Under the pieces are notes generated by a model. It ran no database searches and had not been told where the DNA came from. It worked only from the letters and a program-made list of their open reading frames with translations. A stretch of 64,000 nucleotides of DNA, taken from assembly GCA_003116875.1 (NCBI GenBank), contig BCKT01000001.1, positions 2,227,486-2,291,485 on the forward strand. The letters run 5' to 3'. Numbering within the stretch: position 1 is the first letter of the stretch; each line of letters starts with the position of its first letter. Source of the DNA: Takashimella koratensis. Its lineage: Eukaryota > Basidiomycota > Tremellomycetes > Trichosporonales > Tetragoniomycetaceae. Position numbers and translations under genes: made by a program. Positions 12,401-24,834 of this stretch are shown in pieces.

Positions 12401-12881
12401 CCTCTGCCTCCTCGAGCTTGGGCGCAGATCCCACGGTCATGGGCGTCGGGAGCGACGAGTGGATCGTGAGGGCTTTCAGAGCGAGTGTTTCTGAAAAGTG
12501 TAGGTAAGTTGGTCAGCTTGAGTTAGATTACGGGATATCAGTTATTAAATGGAGGTTGAAATGAGAAAGGGGAGAGGGGAGATGTAGATTAGGGGCGGCT
12601 GGTCTCACCTCCATGGTTTGGGAACTTTTTCAAGATCCCGTCAGCGGATTTGATGCCCTTCTTGTACTGCTTGAGCTCGTAGAATTGCTATTGAGGTTGG
12701 TGAGGTTAGTTTGGTGCTCGAACTGAGCACGGAGAGATTGCCTATGTGACTGGCAACGACGTAGGACATCCAGCGCCAAGCCAACGAGGTGTAGGGAGAC
12801 AGGGACACTCACTAGAACCTCTTTGAAGAGTTTTGCCTCCTTGTCGGGAAGCTGCCTGTGCTTGGGGATACCCGACGCCAT
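9411..12881 (-). CDS. NAA15: NatA N-terminal acetyltransferase auxiliary subunit NAA15 (Nat1)
   Basis: TPR scaffold that anchors the NAA10 catalytic subunit to the ribosome so that NatA can acetylate new Ser-, Ala-, Thr- and Gly- N-termini. It starts MASGIPKHRQLPDKEAKLFK and continues FYELKQYKKGIKSADGILKK and FPNHGETLALKALTIHS, the diagnostic NAA15 N-terminus. Repeated helical hairpins follow, for example TSHITWHVLGILAKSRKDW, DNIPLLRDAISLAVHMRQHG and SWLALMVSHEMCGDVDEALR, then LEQNPDNLENYRNFLFNKGL, TALEHTPTLPELYMARAMVL and AFNTHI.RLM. The chain ends after a Lys/Glu-rich stretch with GGKADKADV. About a dozen exons and roughly 780 residues fit the family. One exon near 10300-10420 carries the Lys/Ala-rich linker common in this protein. 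Faces the 5-phosphatase gene across a divergent promoter. Confidence 0.94.
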
Positions 12882-13464
12882 GGCTGCGGTGGTGCGATGG
12901 GGACGGGGTGAGTCGAGATGAGAAGTGACGATGAGTTGCCGTTGCCATTGAATTTCGACTGGTTTCCATGTCGTTCAACCACGTACACGGAAGCAATTAG
13001 GTTACTGCATTGGAAACGGCCAGGTTTGCTAATTGCAGTATCGCTGTTTCTAATCGGAGCCTGTCGTGTGTGTGTCCATTTATAGCCGCAGACACACACA
13101 CACACACACACACACACTACCCCACCCCCGCACTCCCACTGCACAGGTTGCTTCGCTCGAAGCTGACCCAACGATTCAAAGAATCACCTCATCCCCCACC
13201 CACCACATCTTTCACACCTCGACCATTGGCCACTCTCAGCTCATCCGACGCCAGCAACCCATCCCTATCCTACTCCTTCAGCATGGCTCGGCAGGTGGCT
13301 AAATAAAGACACCTCAGCCACGCGACGAGACAACCTTGTGTCTCCTGAAATCTTGGTCCTGTCTCACGGCCTCCACTCCTCTCCCGGTCGTGCCGTAGTC
13401 GCTTGTGCGTCGACTTGGACATTCTTGACACACTTGTTAAACTCAGACCGACCTTGTATCAAGC
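12882..13464. promoter_or_regulatory. Divergent promoter region of NAA15 and the 5-phosphatase gene
   Basis: The 583-nt gap separates two divergent start codons and so should hold both promoters and 5' untranslated regions. It contains a CA dinucleotide tract (13092-13118) and a pyrimidine-rich stretch on either side of it. No defined factor site could be assigned. Confidence 0.55.
13092..13118. repeat. (CA)n microsatellite
   Basis: About 13 uninterrupted CA units in the divergent promoter between NAA15 and the 5-phosphatase gene. Confidence 0.9.
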
Positions 13465-16400
13465 ATGAACGGAAACGTGGCGTCTACCTCTTCCCTCCCT
13501 TCCTCCCCTTCCTCTTCTCGTCCACGTGCGTCGTCCTCGGTCTCAGCCTCGACACGAGCGGCCGGCCGCGACGCCAAGGAACGTGAAGATCAAGTTCGGG
13601 GTCGGGGCGTATCGGGAGAGGAAGAGAATGGGCAGGACAAAGATAACGCTCCAGTCTCCATCGCTCAGTTGAGATCTAAATTCGAAAATCTCGCGACAAA
13701 CGGAACAGCAGCAGGAGCGAGCAGTAGTCGTGCCGCCTTTACGAACACAAACTCGGGAGCGAACACGAACGCGGCTACCTCGTCTTCGTCAAAGACAGCC
13801 TCCGTGCCTCAGCTGACGGCACGGAGACTCCCAGTCCCTCCAATTGCTCCCTCTCTCGACTCAGGCGGCCCATCTGGACCTTCCGTCTCCCGCTCGGGTT
13901 CCAACCTGAGGGGGAATGCAGCCGCTGCGCAAACCGTCCCAGGCGCAGTTCCACTCTCGGCAACATCATCGTTCCCTTCATCGATCGTATCCACAGCAGG
14001 CGCAACAGCATCAGAGCCCGCAACGACGTCGTCAACCATTCCTCCAACTTCAGTCGCGATTTCACCTCCCACGCCGGATGTTCCCACACATAGGTCAATA
14101 ACATTAGACGTGAGTCAGAAGTGTTAGAAGGGGTAAGGAGAGACAAATGTTCTTGTCCTCTGCCATCCTCAGGAACGAGGTACCGATGGCTGACCAGATG
14201 TCAGTTGGACGACACGGGCAACGTTCGAAATGATGGAGGTGGGGGTACGCCTGGGTCATCTTCGTCTAAGGGGACTAGCAAGACGCGACCAGTTCCACCT
14301 CAACCACCAGCACAGGGCACTACATATGGAGCCTCGCGCACCCCTTCTTCCCCCTTGCTTGCCCCGCAAAACGCCAACGGCAACGCAAGCATTAACCGGC
14401 CCGCAAGCGAATCCCTCGCTGGGCCTTCTCGATCCCTCCCTCCTTCCCTGTCCCCTTCACCCAACGTCCCTTCGTCTAGCGCGTTACGCGTGCCACCACC
14501 CGTACCGCCTGCAAGAGCAAACGAACCCTCGTCGACCGCCTTGGCCTCGTCTCCTTCCGCTCCGGCCAACATGCACTTCCCTAGCATCCTCTCCTCCCCA
14601 AGACGCCGGGCACCACCGGCTGTCCCCGGTAAATCTCCGTCGCTCACTGCCTCCCCCGCCGAGTTCGAGGACGGCAACGGTGACGTGGTCGAGAAGCCTA
14701 CCTCTGTCAAAGCCTTGCGAGACATGTTCGCTGTCCACAAGGTTAGCAGCTCCGACTCTGGACCGCCATCTCGACGATCGTCTTACGCAGAGATCAAAGT
14801 TACAACCGCGGTCGATCTCACAGAGACATCACCGGATCAGCCGTTCAACGTCAAGTCGAAGCCGCCTCCTCCTCCGCCGCCCATCTCACGGTCATCGTCA
14901 CCTTCACTCCAGGCGCAGTCTGACCGTACTCCAAAGGCCACCCTTACTGCGTCACCTATTGCCACGCCGCCGATGCTGTCTCGTAATCCGTCGTCATCGT
15001 CATTGGCTGCCGTGCTTCCACCACCTGCCATACCCCCTGCTCCATCTGCTGCGACTCCGCCACAGCTCCCCGCTCGACGACCGACACTGCCGTCTATCGA
15101 ACCTCCTCCGTTCCAACAGCCACCACCTCTTCCCGCCAACAAGCCGATTGCGGCGACCATGGCGTACACCCACTCAAACGACGCTGCCCTGCCTCCCCCC
15201 AATCGTGTAGCGGAGCGGCGCCGCGCATCAACATTTGTGAACAAGCCCGAAAACAACCCTCCACCTCCGCCTCGCGTCCCCTTCAGAACGGCAACACTTG
15301 CGCCGCCGGCTCGAGTCGTTCAACCCAACCTCGATGGCTACCAACCGCCTCCCCCTCCGGTACGCAACGCGGGGGCGGCGACCGCGTCCGCCAGTTCATC
15401 GCCTCGAAAGAACGCCGACGGTGGGGGAGATGCCTCGTCGGAAGAGGACGAGGACGCCCCGATCGCTGGACTTACTCCCTTGGCCCAACGTCAACTTGAA
15501 GACTACCCGGTCTCAACGCAAGCAAACCGGCGTCCGCCAAGCTATGTCCCCGATATCAGACTGGCGTGTACAAATTCGATCACTGCGTTTGCAGTTTATG
15601 GACGACATGCGTGTATTGCTCATCACCATGTACGAGTCTACGACACGCAGATGAGTGACCAACCTCTTTTCTCGATCGACCTGAAAGATGTCGGGCTCGA
15701 CTTTCGGGTCAAGGAACCTCGCGTCACAGCGATGTGTTTCCGGCCGGCCCTGCACAAGGAGGACGAAGGTCGATACGTCTGGTGTGGGACGAAAGACGGT
15801 CACGTTTGGGAGCTGGATATCAGGACTGGAGCGGTTACCCTCACTAAACCGTTTGTGCACTCGGCTGCGGTTTTATACATCTTCCGCCACAAACAGAACG
15901 TCATTACGGTTGATGAGAGCGGCAAGGTGCTGTGTTTTGAAGCAGACAGCGACGACCTCGAGCCTCGACTCGTCCGGTCCTCTCGCGTATCTGACAAGCT
16001 CACGATGGCAAAGATGCTGAACGGCCGACTATGGACGGCGACCGCCCCGCCCACGCGGTCCACAACGAATGCAGCGTCTTCGCGCGGTCCGACTATCAGA
16101 GTGTACGACCCCTGTGGGACAGGCGCCACCCTCCAAACGGCGTTCACATCAGAGTGGGCGGGTGCAGCAACATCAGCGACGATTTTGCCTCTAGACCCAT
16201 CGCGCGTGTTCATCGGTCACGAAGGAGGGTTCATCTCCATCTGGTCCGCCGAGGAGATGACGTGCACCCAAGTTCTTAAAATCTCAGGAAGCGACATTGT
16301 CTCGCTCGAAGGTGTTGGAGAGAGGCTATGGGCGGGCAACAGGAAGGGTCAAATTCACGTTTATGATATCAGTGAAAAGCCGTGGACAACCACGAATATC

Positions 16401-17987
16401 TGGACAGCACATGCGTAAGTTTCCTTCTATGCTCGAATGTTGGGAGCGATGGCTGACAATTGTAGTGATCAACCGGTCTATTCGCTTGTCATCGATCCGT
16501 GGTCTATCGAGAATGCGGGGAGGTTCACTCTCTGGTCTGGATCTCGAGAGCACATTCGGGCGTGGGACGGCCTGTTGGCAGTGGACTGGATCGGTGGGTA
16601 CTATATTTGGCTGCGCGCTATCGCACCTCATAGCTGATTCGCGTTTCCTCAGACGGTCAAATGGTTCAGCGTCAGCCAGACTACTGCGCGTTCCGCGAAA
16701 TCCGCGTCTTGGTTTGCTCTTGGAACATTGATAGCGCCAAACCAACAGATTTGTCGGGGTCTGTGGAAAACGCAACGTTCCTAGAGCAGTGTATTGGGTC
16801 CGTCGACTCACCTGATATCATCGTGTTTGGATTCCAAGAGGTCATCCCTCTGACAGACAAGAAGCTCACAGCGAGTGAGTTTGCGGCTTTAAACCTGATT
16901 TTGATTGAAGAAGCTCACACGCTATAAATGCAACAGAGACGCTTCTTTTTGGTAACAAGAACAAAGATGGGTTAGCCGCGGCCGATCGGGTATCTGCGGC
17001 GTATCGACAATGGCAGGACAAGCTGCAACAGGCTGTCCGACTTGCTAGCTCGCCAGACTGTCCCTATGTCAAAGTCCACTCTGAGAGCCTTGTCGGCTTG
17101 TTCACTTGCATGTTCATCAAGAGTTCAGAGAAGGACACGCTGCGAGATGTCAGCATCACGACTGTCAAGCGGTAGGTCTTCTGGGTTTGCAGTCATGTTT
17201 TTAGATTACGCTGACCTCACTCCAGCGGTATCGGTGGGATCTACGGGAACAAGGGTGCGATCGTCGCTCGCATGGTGCTGGACGACACGTCAATCTGCTT
17301 CATCAACGTCCACTTGGCCGCTGGGCAGAGTCAGAAATCGTCTCGAAACGCCGACCTTGCAGCGATCATGGAGGACAAGGCAATCTTCCCTCCAGCAGAC
17401 CAAATGCCCTATGTCAACGGAGGTGATGGAACGGGTATCCTCGACCACGAGATGGTGATTCTCAATGGTGATCTCAATGTGAGTTGGCTGCTTTTTTTTC
17501 TTTACAACACTACACAGCCCTAACCTAATTGCAGTATCGCATTGATCAACGCCGAGACAATGTCGTCTCCAATATCAATGCGGGGGACCTTAATTTCTTA
17601 CTCGAGCACGACCAACTTCGTAAAGAAATGCGTGGGAATCACTCTTTCCGCCTCCGAAGCTTTGACGAAGCGCCTATCACTTTTGCGCCTACGTACAAGT
17701 ACGACCCTGGGTCAGACGAGTATGATTCGAGTGAGAAACGACGTATCCCAGCTTGGTGTGATCGGATCTTGTACACCAAATCGCCGAGGGTTCAGTCGTT
17801 AAGTTATAGGCGTTACGAGACGACAGCGTCGGATCATCGACCGGTATCGGCGGGGCTGGCGTTGACTGTCAAGGCAGTGGATGGGGGCAGGATGGTAGCT
17901 GTACGTCGAGAGGTCGTGGCAGAGTGGGCGAAGAGGGAGATTGATGTCTTGGCAGCTATGAGTGAGGCTTATAGCCACCTTCTTTAG
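13465..17987 (+). CDS. Inositol-polyphosphate 5-phosphatase with proline-rich N-terminus and WD40 domain
   Basis: Removes the 5-phosphate from phosphoinositides such as PI(4,5)P2. Roughly the first 690 residues are Ser/Pro-rich with many polyproline runs (PPPPPP, VPPPVPPARAN), probable SH3-type ligands. Next is a WD40-like propeller: VRVYDTQMSDQPLFSIDL, YVWCGTKDGHVWELDI, VFIGHEGGFISIWSAEEM and LWSGSREHIRAWD. The catalytic domain has every signature: CSWNIDSAKP, VFGFQEVIPL, GIGGIYGNKGAIVARM, FINVHLAAGQ, LNGDLNYRID, PAWCDRIL and SDHRPVSA. The start at 13465 opens a 215-codon exon. A phase-0 intron (14110 to about 14199) joins it to the long exon. The chain ends EAYSHLL, about 1,350-1,400 residues in all. 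The WD40-plus-5-phosphatase layout resembles plant and filamentous-fungal forms rather than yeast Inp51-53, which carry a Sac1 domain. Confidence 0.92.
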
Positions 17988-18431
17988 GTGCAAGACCGCG
18001 AGACGTCGGTTGCTCGTGTTTGTTGTACTGGGTCAAGTCCTTATCAGACTCCCAGTGGTCAGTGTTGTCTTTTAGTCTTCCCACGGAGTGAAGATGGAGA
18101 AGTGCTTGGCTACATCCACCTGATGTATTGTCTAGGAGTATACTTGTTCTACCTACTATACACAAACATACTTTTACGCTCAAGTATTCTACATAACGCA
18201 TGTATCGGTTTCTCTGGCCTCGGGACGAAAGAGATCCCACCTAGAGCTAGTCTGATGCCCGACGCCACAACCGTGTTCAAGATCAGAACCAACCAAGACC
18301 AAGATGCAAGATGCATATACCACTCTGTGCGATATGAAACAAAGCAAGTATAGATAGGTATAGGTTTAGATAGATATAGGAATATGTAGTGCTATAATTT
18401 ATAATCTTTCTCAATTCTCAATAACACGAGT
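17988..18431. other. Convergent intergenic region, 5-phosphatase / EFR3
   Basis: These 444 nt lie between two convergent stop codons. AT content rises toward 18350-18420, with repeated TAGATA/TATAGG-like words. This is plausible 3' untranslated and polyadenylation sequence for both genes. No gene was seen. Confidence 0.5.
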
Positions 18432-21400
18432 CTACGCAGCTACTGAGACTGGGTTAGCACTCGTACTCCCAGTGGTACTTGGGTTCGCATGTGCTACCTC
18501 ATCCGAGGCCTCTTCTACCGCTGAAGGCGTGACTTCCTCATTCCCTGGGCCAGTCCCATTGATTGTCTTTTCCTCTACTGGTTTGACCTTGCTTGACCCG
18601 TTCCCATTCACTCCAAGCCCATCTACACCCTTCTCTCCACTCGCCTTCTCTCCACTTGCCTTCTCCCCGCTCAGCCCAGCCCCCGCGCCCGCGCCCGCTC
18701 CCGCTCCGGCCGTTGCAGCAGCCGCGACCGCCGCACTGGCACTTGTCGTCGACGGAACCCCTCCATACCCCGCCCCGGTCCCCCCCACCCCACCTTTCTT
18801 CTTATCTTTAAAGATATCATTCAGCACCTCTTTGTAGTTGACCTTGACAACTTTCTTGAATCGCCTCCTGCCCGAGGTCCCGCGTGAGCTGGGGATGGAG
18901 ACCCGTCCAGAGGTAGACACGATAGAAGGTGCGTAAGATCCCGAATCGGCGCCGCCTCGTCCGCCTAGGGGGGGTGTGAAGATAGAGTATCAGAGAGAAG
19001 AGAGATTTTAGCACTTTTCCTCCTCAACAATGACTATTCTCCTCGCCGTCCTGCATACACAACTACTCACTCAAAGCGTCACGCAAGTCGTCCACATCCA
19101 CAATGGCCCTCGAATGCCTCGCAAAGCTAAGTAACGAAGGGTTCGAGACATTCATCACTAGCTCCCTCATATCTTGCCTCGCTGGACCAACGGGACTTTC
19201 GTCGTTCGCGTTCACACCTGCAGGGGACGAGTCGGCAGGGTCAGAGCCGAGACCATTACTGCCGCCGGCTGCGGCTTTAGACGCGAGGGTCGCAGGTGGG
19301 AAGAGGGTGGTCCCGGAGTGTGCAGCCGAGGACGCGACGAGAAGCGGGCCTTCGAATGCTGTTGAGTAGACAAGGAGTCAGTACCTCTCGATGCATTGTC
19401 CATGGATACTGGATCAAGAACGAAGCGTCTTCGACATAATCATCCCAACTTACACTCCTTGATAGCCGTGTCTACGCTCCATGGGGCCATAAACACCGCA
19501 GTGAGATCAGCCTTGTTGCTCCTTGTGCGGGATTGGACATCTGGCGAGTCGGCAAGGGCGTCCACAATCACCTGAGGATCAAGCAACGGCCTTGAGGTGG
19601 CAGAAGACTCTCCCTCTTTCTGATCCCTCACAAACGCTGCGCCTTCAGGTGGTTGCGGGAGCACAATCTCCGCCGGCGGCGCTGGTCGCATGTCAGGCAC
19701 AACCAAGGGCTCGGGTAGCGCCTGGATCACTTTCACCGCCAAATCCGTAACGACCTGGGTGCTCCATTTGTTCGCGACGTAGTGCCATACAATCGCGACG
19801 GTCTCTCGGATCGCACGTTTTCGCTCGAGAACGTACGCGCCCGCCCGGCCGTCCGCGGGGCGACGGACGAGCTCCAGCCCCGCATCCCGGTCAAGGGCGA
19901 GCAACATAGGGGTACCCGTCATCAGCGCCGCGACGGGGCTGGCGTTATGTGCCTCCCGCAGGATATGAATGATCGCTGCGAAATCAAACGGCGTCGCCAC
20001 GGCGTCATAAGATGGAATGGGAATGCCCGAGTTGACTCGGTTAAGAGGGAAAGACATGGCTCGAGGCCGACGTTTCTTTGGCGTCGCGTTGGCAGAGGAT
20101 GGGTCGGAGGGGTCGTCGTCGCCTGGAGCCGGGGCGTCGCCAAGGTCGAATGTGACTTCTTTGCTATTACGGTGGACGCTGCCGTTGACTTTGGTAGGAG
20201 CAGGTAGCCCGGCGTCGGACTCGGGTGTGTGTCTCTCGTCGGTCGCGTCGCCGTTCACCGCGACCGCATCGCTTTCAACTTGTGCCGGAGCCGCCTCATC
20301 TGCCCCAGTCGCGCTAGCCTCCTCTTTGCCATTAGCCTCCACCGCTGGGACACCTGTGACACCTTCTTGGCCCGTGATCTCTGCATGGAGGCGAGACGAC
20401 ATGGCGAGCGTGTAGACCGCCGCGAGCAGTGCGTGGTAGAACCGTACAACGTCTGGGTTTGGCGGTCTCGACTTTGATTCTCGTGGTAACTCATGTGCGA
20501 GGAAATGAATCAACGCTCGCGCGTATGTCTCTCGGACCGGGTAGTTTGCCTCGCACAGCAGTGGAAGGGTCTCTTGCCATACCGCCGGCTCGATGGGGTT
20601 CCGCCTCCCTTCCTGCCTCCGCGGAGCCTCGAATGCGGGCGTATCGACCTGGGGCGCTTTGCCTTTGTCTTTGCTCATACCGCCGGGAGAGGAGAGGGAT
20701 TCCCTCCGCTGAACTTCGGCTTCGTCCCCGATTCGAGCAGATGTCATTACCGCGGTAATACATTGCGTCAGCACGCGGAGAGTCTCTTGTCTTGCCGGGT
20801 CGGCGAAGGGAACTTGAGCGACGGCATGGGCGATGCCTTCGACAATATCGTTGATTTGATCGGCGTAGTAGACATGGGAACCTAGCGAGGCGATACATTG
20901 AACGAGAGGAGGGAGTAGCGCGTCGTGCTCGTCGACCTTGATACGGCGGCGGATGAGGGTGACGAGGCTCGCGAGGAGGTCTGAGACAGCCAACCCAACG
21001 AGGGAAATGGACGAGTTGAGAATCTGAGTTACCATTGCCAACCCCGTCGCATGCTTATGTGTGACAGGATACGAGTCCGGCAAGTCGACGAGTACCGACG
21101 TAAGACGTGTCGGGACGATATAGCGGTACTGCAAGTTCATGTAAAGCGCCAATCGCTCAGCGAGCCACGACCACCTCTCGACGTCCGACCAACCCCTCAG
21201 GTCGAGGAACGACAACACAGCATTCATTACCTGCGTCGCTTGGTCGTACTGTAGCTGTCCGAAAAGCGTATGTACGCACCGCAACGACGCCGAGACGACG
21301 TTGCGTGCTGTCGGCGATTTCTCCTCGATCCCTCGCGCTGCGACAGAGTGGATTGACGGAGCTCGTCTGTCGCTCACTGCTCGTCGGGCCGAGAACTCGG

Positions 21401-22246
21401 TGAAGAAAGGCGACGGGCCGACTTCAGTGTCGACTTTGGCGCTCTCGCGTTTCAGGTCGTCCATTGGCCCGTCGGCGAGGCTCGCTAATAGCGCAGGCAT
21501 GATGATCGAGCACTGGCGAGGGAATATCGAAGGCGAAGCGAACATGGCATCTGATGAAACGGCGCTACCCAACCCAGCGAGGCCGATCAACCGAATGCGA
21601 TGTTGTTTCTCCATCTCGTCCACGGCCCCCGTTTTCTCCTTCTCTGCCATCCCCGCAGCCACCGGTCTCTGCCCCGGAGCCCACTTGGCTAGCCCCGCGA
21701 TCTTCGTGAGCACCGTCAAGTACGCCGAAGTCACTGCCTGCCCGGCGTCGGTCCCAAATACCGAACCATCGGTGTACGTGGCAAATGCGACAAAACACGA
21801 GGCGGCACGGCGGGCGACGTCAAGGTCTGGCTCGGTCTGGAGGTAGACGCGAACATCGAGAGCTGCAGAGATGGAGAGGAGTGCAGCGCGAGAGAACGAG
21901 CCAAGGTCGCGCTTGCATTCGGTTATGAGCGAGCGAAGGATGGCTAGAGAGACGAGGAGGGATCTGTATAGTAGATGGGTTAGAGCAAGCAGCGCAGATA
22001 GCATTCTACTCACGCTCTCGACTTGTCGTTCCCTCCCGCTGCTTTTTGTGCTTCTCTCGCAGTTCTCTTCTCCAGCGCATCCGCTATGGCAATGAGTTTT
22101 GCAGGCTTCTCTTTGCCTAGGGAGGTGAGTCGGGATAATTCTTGCGAGAGCGGGCGGTACTCTGGCCCCGCCGAGGCAAGCTGTTTTGAAGGGGGGTAAC
22201 AATCATTAAGCGCCGATGCGTCTGATGAGGGCGCACAACACGACAT
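18432..22246 (-). CDS. EFR3: EFR3 plasma-membrane scaffold for phosphatidylinositol 4-kinase
   Basis: Efr3 is a palmitoylated helical-repeat protein that holds the Stt4/PI4KA complex at the plasma membrane for PI4P synthesis. The N-terminus MSCCAPSSDASALNDCYPPS gives both the acylatable cysteines and the family's N-x-CYPP motif. ELSRLTSLGKEKPAKLIAIA and LEKRTAREAQKA follow. After one intron (about 21965-22010) a very long exon encodes the armadillo-like body (SLLVSLAILRSLITECKRDL ... VDTAIKECK). Two C-terminal exons are low-complexity: first LLVASSAAHSGTTLFPP-type sequence, then GRRRFKKVVKVNYKEVLNDI, a basic helix conserved at Efr3 C-termini, and Gly/Ala and SGEKA repeats ending SANPVSVAA. 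Total is near 1,190 residues. Internal disordered insert around 20100-20400. Confidence 0.92.
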
Positions 22247-23481
22247 GGAGGTGGTTGGGAGGGTACTGCGAGATTATCGCGTAGGTGTCCAAGATGAAAG
22301 GGGAAAGGAAGACGGGTCCGAGCACGTGGATGGTCGTGTCAAGTGTCGTCAAGATGAAACTGAACCGAGAATGGGCTGAGACAACGATGGCAGGTATGAC
22401 CAGTGCGCAAGTGGTGATTAGAGTAGAGTTGAGACCAAGATATAGACTCTCAAGGCGGCGAGGGTGCTCGGGGTGAAAGCTATGGTGAGTGGTGAGAGGA
22501 GGAGCGGAGATGAGATGGGCCGTGGTCGAGTTAGAGTAGTTCCGGTAATCCTCGGTAACGGATCACACGGAGCCGAGGACGCCCGCAATGACGTGTGGTT
22601 TCGGGCTAACCAAGGACAGGGTGCTATGGTGAGTCACCAGTGTGCTAGGGGTCACACTCTATATCTATCATATCAAACACCGTGTCATACTCGTAGACAC
22701 TGTCTGCGTCGGCCCCCGCCGCAGCGAGTCTGTGACGCCGTCGACGTGGTCTATGATGTGTGGAGTGGAGCTGCTTGTGTGCTTGAGTGCTTTTGTGTTC
22801 GCCTACTCGTTGCCGGGGCAGTGGTGAGAGCGTGCTGCGCTTTGACGGCCGCCGTAGGCAGTGAAGACGGGGTACACCGCCACACTCGCTAAGCAAAGGG
22901 TTGGATTAGAAAGTGGTAGTGGGCAGATTAGAACCGATAATAGCCCCCGAGGTTGGGGCAATTACAAAGATCGATTAGACTGACCCGTCTTGGCAAAAAC
23001 CGCCAGGGAATGAATTTGACCCGCCCCTGAGGAGTCCTCTCTCCCCTCTCCCCTCTCCCCTCTCCCCTCTCCCCTCTCCCCTCACTCTCCCTCTCTCTAC
23101 TCCTCTCCCTCTCCCTCTCCCGCCGTGGTTCCAGACCAGCCCGACACAGAGCGCACAGCGAGATCTACGCTCCTACCTCGTACTGCTTCCGCTGTCTGAC
23201 GTTGTGCCCTTAAACTGATCCTTGCTCCGTTTCCATCTCCATTTCCATTTCCATCTCCATCTCCATTTCATCCTTCCCTCGTTTCGTTTCGTCTCTTTCT
23301 CTCTCTCAACAAACACAACCTCAACCAACAGCACTCGTTCGTGCATATATCCAGTCAGTCTCGAATCTGCCTCACCACCTACCACAATGACCTACCCTCG
23401 CCGCCTCCGCCGCAGCATTCACTAACCCCCAACTCAGCTTCTTCACCCGACTCCGACCTCCACAAACACAAACACAGCATA
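22247..23481. promoter_or_regulatory. Divergent promoter region of EFR3 and the CYSTM gene
   Basis: A 1.2-kb gap between divergent starts. It holds a heptamer repeat (about 23036-23083), CATCTCCATTTC-type hexamer runs near 23230-23270, and long pyrimidine tracts just before the CYSTM start, typical of basidiomycete promoters and 5' untranslated regions. Open frames at 22464-22892 show no conserved content. Confidence 0.5.
23036..23083. repeat. CTCCCCT heptamer tandem repeat
   Basis: About six to seven tandem copies of a 7-nt pyrimidine unit, followed by looser CT-rich sequence to about 23120. It lies in the divergent promoter of EFR3 and the CYSTM gene. Confidence 0.85.
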
Positions 23482-24497
23482 ATGTCTGCCAAAGACGTGA
23501 GTGGCCACTCCAACTCTCTTCGTCCATCTCTTCCCTTCATTCCTTCACCTACACCTCCCCTTCCCACTGGACGATTTGCCCACCCTATCGACTCGATTGT
23601 TGCTGACCACCTTTCCTCTTCCCTCTTATCCCTTGACGTTGTCCAGTATTACGGCGGTAACCAGCAGTATGTCGTTACCCTTTCTCCACTCTCCCTTCGT
23701 TTCATATCACACCCACTTCCTCCACTACCGCCTTCACCACCTGAACATCCTCGCTGACCCCGCACAGGCCTCAGTACGGCCAGCCTCAGTACGGACAGCA
23801 GCAGTACGGTCAGCCCCAGTACGGCCAGCCAGGACAGCAGGGCGGCTACTACCCTCCTCCCCCGCAGGTGAGTGTCACTTCCCCCGGTTAGCTCTTGCCC
23901 TACACTCTATAGCTAACGCTCGGCAGCAATCGTACCAGCAGCCTGGCCGTGCGTATCTTTGATCAACATTCCCCTAAATCGCAAATCTTCTCTCGCCCAG
24001 CTCTCTACCACCCTTCTCTCTCTCTCTCTCTTGTCTGTGCTAACATCTGCGCTGCTCTTCTCTCCTTTCAACAGAGTAGTAAGTCGCTTTCTCCTCACTG
24101 TCCTTACCTTCAGAATCCACTTGCTGACATTCCTTAGCTACCCCCAGCCCCAGCCTCAGCCCGTCTACGTCCAGCAGCAGCAGCCTCCTCGACAGAGCGG
24201 TGGCGGTGGCGGTAGCTGCCTCGCTTGCTGTGCCGGTGGTACGTGATCTCTGACCTCTGACCTCATCCCTGCTCGTACTTAAATGCTCTGGCGCTTCTTC
24301 GCCTCACTCTCCTGTCCCCTTCCCTCTCTTGCATTTTCAAACCATTTCGTCTCTGAGAATACGGCTGACATCTTACTCCTCTCTCACCCGTTCGCTCCGC
24401 CCATCTGTTCCAACCATCTACGCGACCACGCCCGTTTCGTCACTCAGCTCTCTGCTGTTGCTGCGCCGAGGAACTCTGCTGCGACGCTCTCTTCTAA
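23482..24497 (+). CDS. CYSTM-type cysteine-rich membrane protein with QYGQP repeats
   Basis: Small tail-anchored protein of about 100 residues. The C-terminal cysteine-rich segment CLACCAGALCCCCAEELCCD ends ALF and is the CYSTM pattern; in other eukaryotes such proteins are linked to stress tolerance and membrane association. The N-terminal part is a Gln/Tyr/Pro/Gly repeat (QPQYGQPQYGQQQYGQP), then a run of QPQP and QQQ, then a Gly run. The reading frame needs seven exons. The first is MSAKD. The fifth is only 4 nt (agta, 24075-24078, between CAACAG and GTAAGT); it restores the frame as GQYYPQPQPQP. The final exon follows GTACGT...CACTCAG. If the 4-nt exon is skipped the CYSTM end is lost. 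No function is claimed beyond the family. Confidence 0.82.
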
Positions 24498-24834
24498 TCG
24501 ACCTTCTCCCAACGCACTTCTTCGTACCTTTCGTCGTAGTTCTTGCCCCTCGTATGGTATCCTCTCTCTGATTTAAGAACAAATCGCTTGGAAACTTCGA
24601 AACAAAGACATTCCAGTTTTGCCCTTGGTCTCTCACGGTCGTCTTTCGTCTTTCGTCTCTAGTCTTTCGTCTTTCTTCATTCTCGTTAGCTCGTCCTTGG
24701 CCGTTGATGATTTTTATAGAAGCGAGACCGAAAAAAAGAGTTTGACAGAAATGTATGACATGACATGAGCTACTTGATACATTAGGCGTGGCTACTCGTT
24801 TGCTAGTTTGAGAAGTACTCTTTTGGTACAGTGC

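Noticed and set aside
14230..15210. Long alternative-frame ORF inside the 5-phosphatase gene
   Set aside because: Arg/His/Leu-rich shadow of the GC-rich proline-rich coding sequence; the main frame carries the conserved domains.
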